Assembly: GCF_003217325.1 (NCBI RefSeq) | Contig: NZ_QJTI01000015.1 | Location: 1 to 64,000, forward strand | Source of the DNA: Rhodopseudomonas faecalis | Lineage (GTDB): Bacteria; Pseudomonadota; Alphaproteobacteria; Rhizobiales; Xanthobacteraceae | Direction: 5' to 3' | Length of the DNA: 64,000 nucleotides | Shown here: positions 62,563 to 64,000 of the stretch, piece after piece | Layout: each line of letters starts with the position of its first letter | Numbering within the stretch: position 1 is the stretch's first letter | Translations under genes and position numbers: made by a program | Notes under the pieces: model-generated | What the model saw: the letters and a program-made list of their open reading frames with translations, nothing else | Database searches by the model: none | What the model was told of the DNA's origin: nothing

Positions 62563-64000
62563 ATGGACCGGCCCGCTGACCCAGGGGTGCCGATCATCAA
62601 GCCGCAGGGCGAGACGCCGCTGACGGCTGCCAGCCAGAGGCCCAACCCGAACGCAGGCTCGGAAGCGCCGGGCGCCCCCTCCGGTTTCGACAATGCCGAT
62701 CGGCTGCTGCATGCCGCGTTGGCGCGGCTGACCGGCGGCATCGCCCCGGCGGCGCTGCTGCTCGCCTATAGCGATTGGCTGATTCATCTCGCCGCGGCGC
62801 CGGCGCGGCGGCTTGAGATCGCCGCGGCCGCGGCTCACGCGGCCGAGCGCTACGCCGCCGCGGCCCGGGACGTTACCACGCCGTGGGCCAGCATCAAGCC
62901 GCAGCCGCAGGACCAGCGTTTTACGGGCGCCGATTGGGAGCTGCCGCCATTCAATCTGCTGGCGCAGGGTTTTCTGCTCGCCGAGCAATGGTGGCATCTG
63001 GCGACCACCGGGGTGCGCGGCGTCGGGCGACAGAACGAAGCGATCGTCGATTTCTCGATGCGCCAGGTGCTGGATGCGATGGCGCCGTCGAATTTCGCCG
63101 GCAGCAATCCGGAGGTGATCCGCAAAACTCTGGAGAGCCGCGGCCAGAGCCTGTTCGAGGGCTGGCAGAACTGGCTGGAAGACTGGCGGCAGCTATGCGC
63201 CACCGGCGGCCTGTCCGCGGCGTCGCCGTTCGTGGTCGGGCGCGATGTCGCGGTGACGCCGGGGCAGGTGGTGTACCGCAATCATCTGATCGAGCTGATC
63301 CAATACGCGCCCAGCACCGATCAGGTGCATCGCGAGCCGGTGCTGATCGTGCCGGCCTGGATCATGAAATATTACATTCTCGATCTGTCGCCGCATAACT
63401 CGCTGGTGAAATATCTCACCGACCACGGTTTTACGGTGTTCATGATCTCCTGGCGCAATCCGGACGCCGCCGATCGCGACATCGATTTCGATGCCTATCG
63501 CACGCTCGGCGTCGATGCCGCGCTCGAAGCCATTGCCGACATCGTGCCCGACGTGCCGGTGCATGGCGTCGGCTATTGCTTGGGCGGCACGCTGCTGTCG
63601 ATCGCCGCCGCGACCATGGCGCGCGACGGCATCCATCGGCTGCACAGCATCACGCTATTTGCCGCGCAGACCGATTTCACCGAGGCCGGCGAGCTGACGC
63701 TGTTCATCAATCCGAGCCAGGTGGCGTTTCTGGAAGACATGATGTGGCAGCGCGGCGTGCTCGACACCACGCAGATGGCCGGCGCGTTTCAGATCCTGCG
63801 CTCCAACGATCTGGTGTGGTCGCGCTTGGTGCGGCACTATCTGATGGGCGAACAATCGGTGCCGAACGATCTGATGTCCTGGAATGCCGACGCCACCCGG
63901 CAGCCCTACCGGATGCATTCGGAATATCTGCGGCATCTGTTCTTGGACAATGATCTCGCCGGCGGCCGCTATCTGGTCGATGGCCGGCCGATCTCGCTGT
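62563..64000 (+). CDS. phaC: poly(3-hydroxyalkanoate) synthase, cut by window edge
   Basis: 479 residues up to the window end, open at the right edge. It polymerises (R)-3-hydroxyacyl-CoA into storage granules. A PhaC N-terminal domain (TTPWASIKPQPQDQRFTGADWELPPFNLLAQGFLLAEQWW) precedes an alpha/beta-hydrolase core. Its lipase-like box is GVGYCLGG, with the nucleophile Cys339 in place of Ser, as expected for PhaC. HREPVLIVPAWIMKYYILDLSPHNSLVKYL and FMISWRNP are strongly conserved family segments. The catalytic Asp and His would lie near or past the edge. ATG 62563, 7 bases after usp; ribosome-binding site weak. It probably belongs to the FixK-linked usp operon and may be one of several PHA synthases. 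Confidence 0.92.
   Translation, partial: MDRPADPGVPIIKPQGETPLTAASQRPNPNAGSEAPGAPSGFDNADRLLHAALARLTGGIAPAALLLAYSDWLIHLAAAPARRLEIAAAAAHAAERYAAAARDVTTPWASIKPQPQDQRFTGADWELPPFNLLAQGFLLAEQWWHLATTGVRGVGRQNEAIVDFSMRQVLDAMAPSNFAGSNPEVIRKTLESRGQSLFEGWQNWLEDWRQLCATGGLSAASPFVVGRDVAVTPGQVVYRNHLIELIQYAPSTDQVHREPVLIVPAWIMKYYILDLSPHNSLVKYLTDHGFTVFMISWRNPDAADRDIDFDAYRTLGVDAALEAIADIVPDVPVHGVGYCLGGTLLSIAAATMARDGIHRLHSITLFAAQTDFTEAGELTLFINPSQVAFLEDMMWQRGVLDTTQMAGAFQILRSNDLVWSRLVRHYLMGEQSVPNDLMSWNADATRQPYRMHSEYLRHLFLDNDLAGGRYLVDGRPISL

Overview
The window looks like a chromosomal segment of a Rhodopseudomonas / Bradyrhizobium-type alphaproteobacterium (Nitrobacteraceae). This is inferred from the high GC content, a FixL-FixJ-FixK oxygen cascade, an Irr-type iron box in front of a membrane ferritin (MbfA), a DUF1013/TrcR regulator, the ispH-thrB-rnhA order, an E. 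coli-like 13-gene complex I operon with fused NuoCD, and palindromic repeats of the kind common in this family. No rRNA, tRNA, CRISPR array or complete mobile element was seen; only the 5' end of a transposase-like gene is cut by the left edge.

Layout. 0-9.8 kb: lactate dehydrogenase-like flavoenzyme, GlmM, an MFS exporter, two outer-membrane beta-barrels, an acetyltransferase and an Aer-like PAS protein overlapping a chemoreceptor. 9.9-13 kb: serC-serA with a structured leader. 13-20 kb: a Cache-domain chemoreceptor, a secreted phytase-like esterase, mbfA, a DMT transporter, ybaK and an aldo/keto reductase. 20.2-24.3 kb: a tightly overlapping nucleoside(-phosphate) phosphorylase / PRPP synthetase / beta-CASP nuclease operon behind a FixK-like box. 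24.7-39.7 kb: mostly housekeeping genes (purA, trcR, ispH, thrB, rnhA, peroxiredoxin, fadD, D,D-carboxypeptidase, NdvA-like ABC exporter) with several small unknown genes and dispersed repeats. 40-54.3 kb: the nuoA-N operon. 54.4-64 kb: metY, then fixK, a single-domain response regulator, fixJ and fixL, a CBS-BON protein, two divergent universal stress proteins and the start of a PHA synthase.

The unifying theme is a low-oxygen regulon. The window encodes the sensor (FixL), the response regulator (FixJ) and the transcription factor (FixK). It also carries TTGA-N6-TCAA-type sites in front of nuoA (perfect), the CBS-BON gene (perfect), between the divergent usp genes (one mismatch) and in front of the phosphorylase operon (one mismatch). 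The inferred picture is that oxygen limitation switches on an alternative complex I, stress and dormancy proteins, PHA synthesis and a possible RNA/nucleotide-to-ribose-phosphate salvage route. That last operon is the best candidate for an undescribed system. Other notable signals are a ribosome-binding site buried in a 10-bp hairpin ahead of the phytase-like gene, an Irr palindrome exactly on the mbfA promoter, an apparent CTG start for nuoJ, a TTG start for nuoA, and a split Aer receptor.
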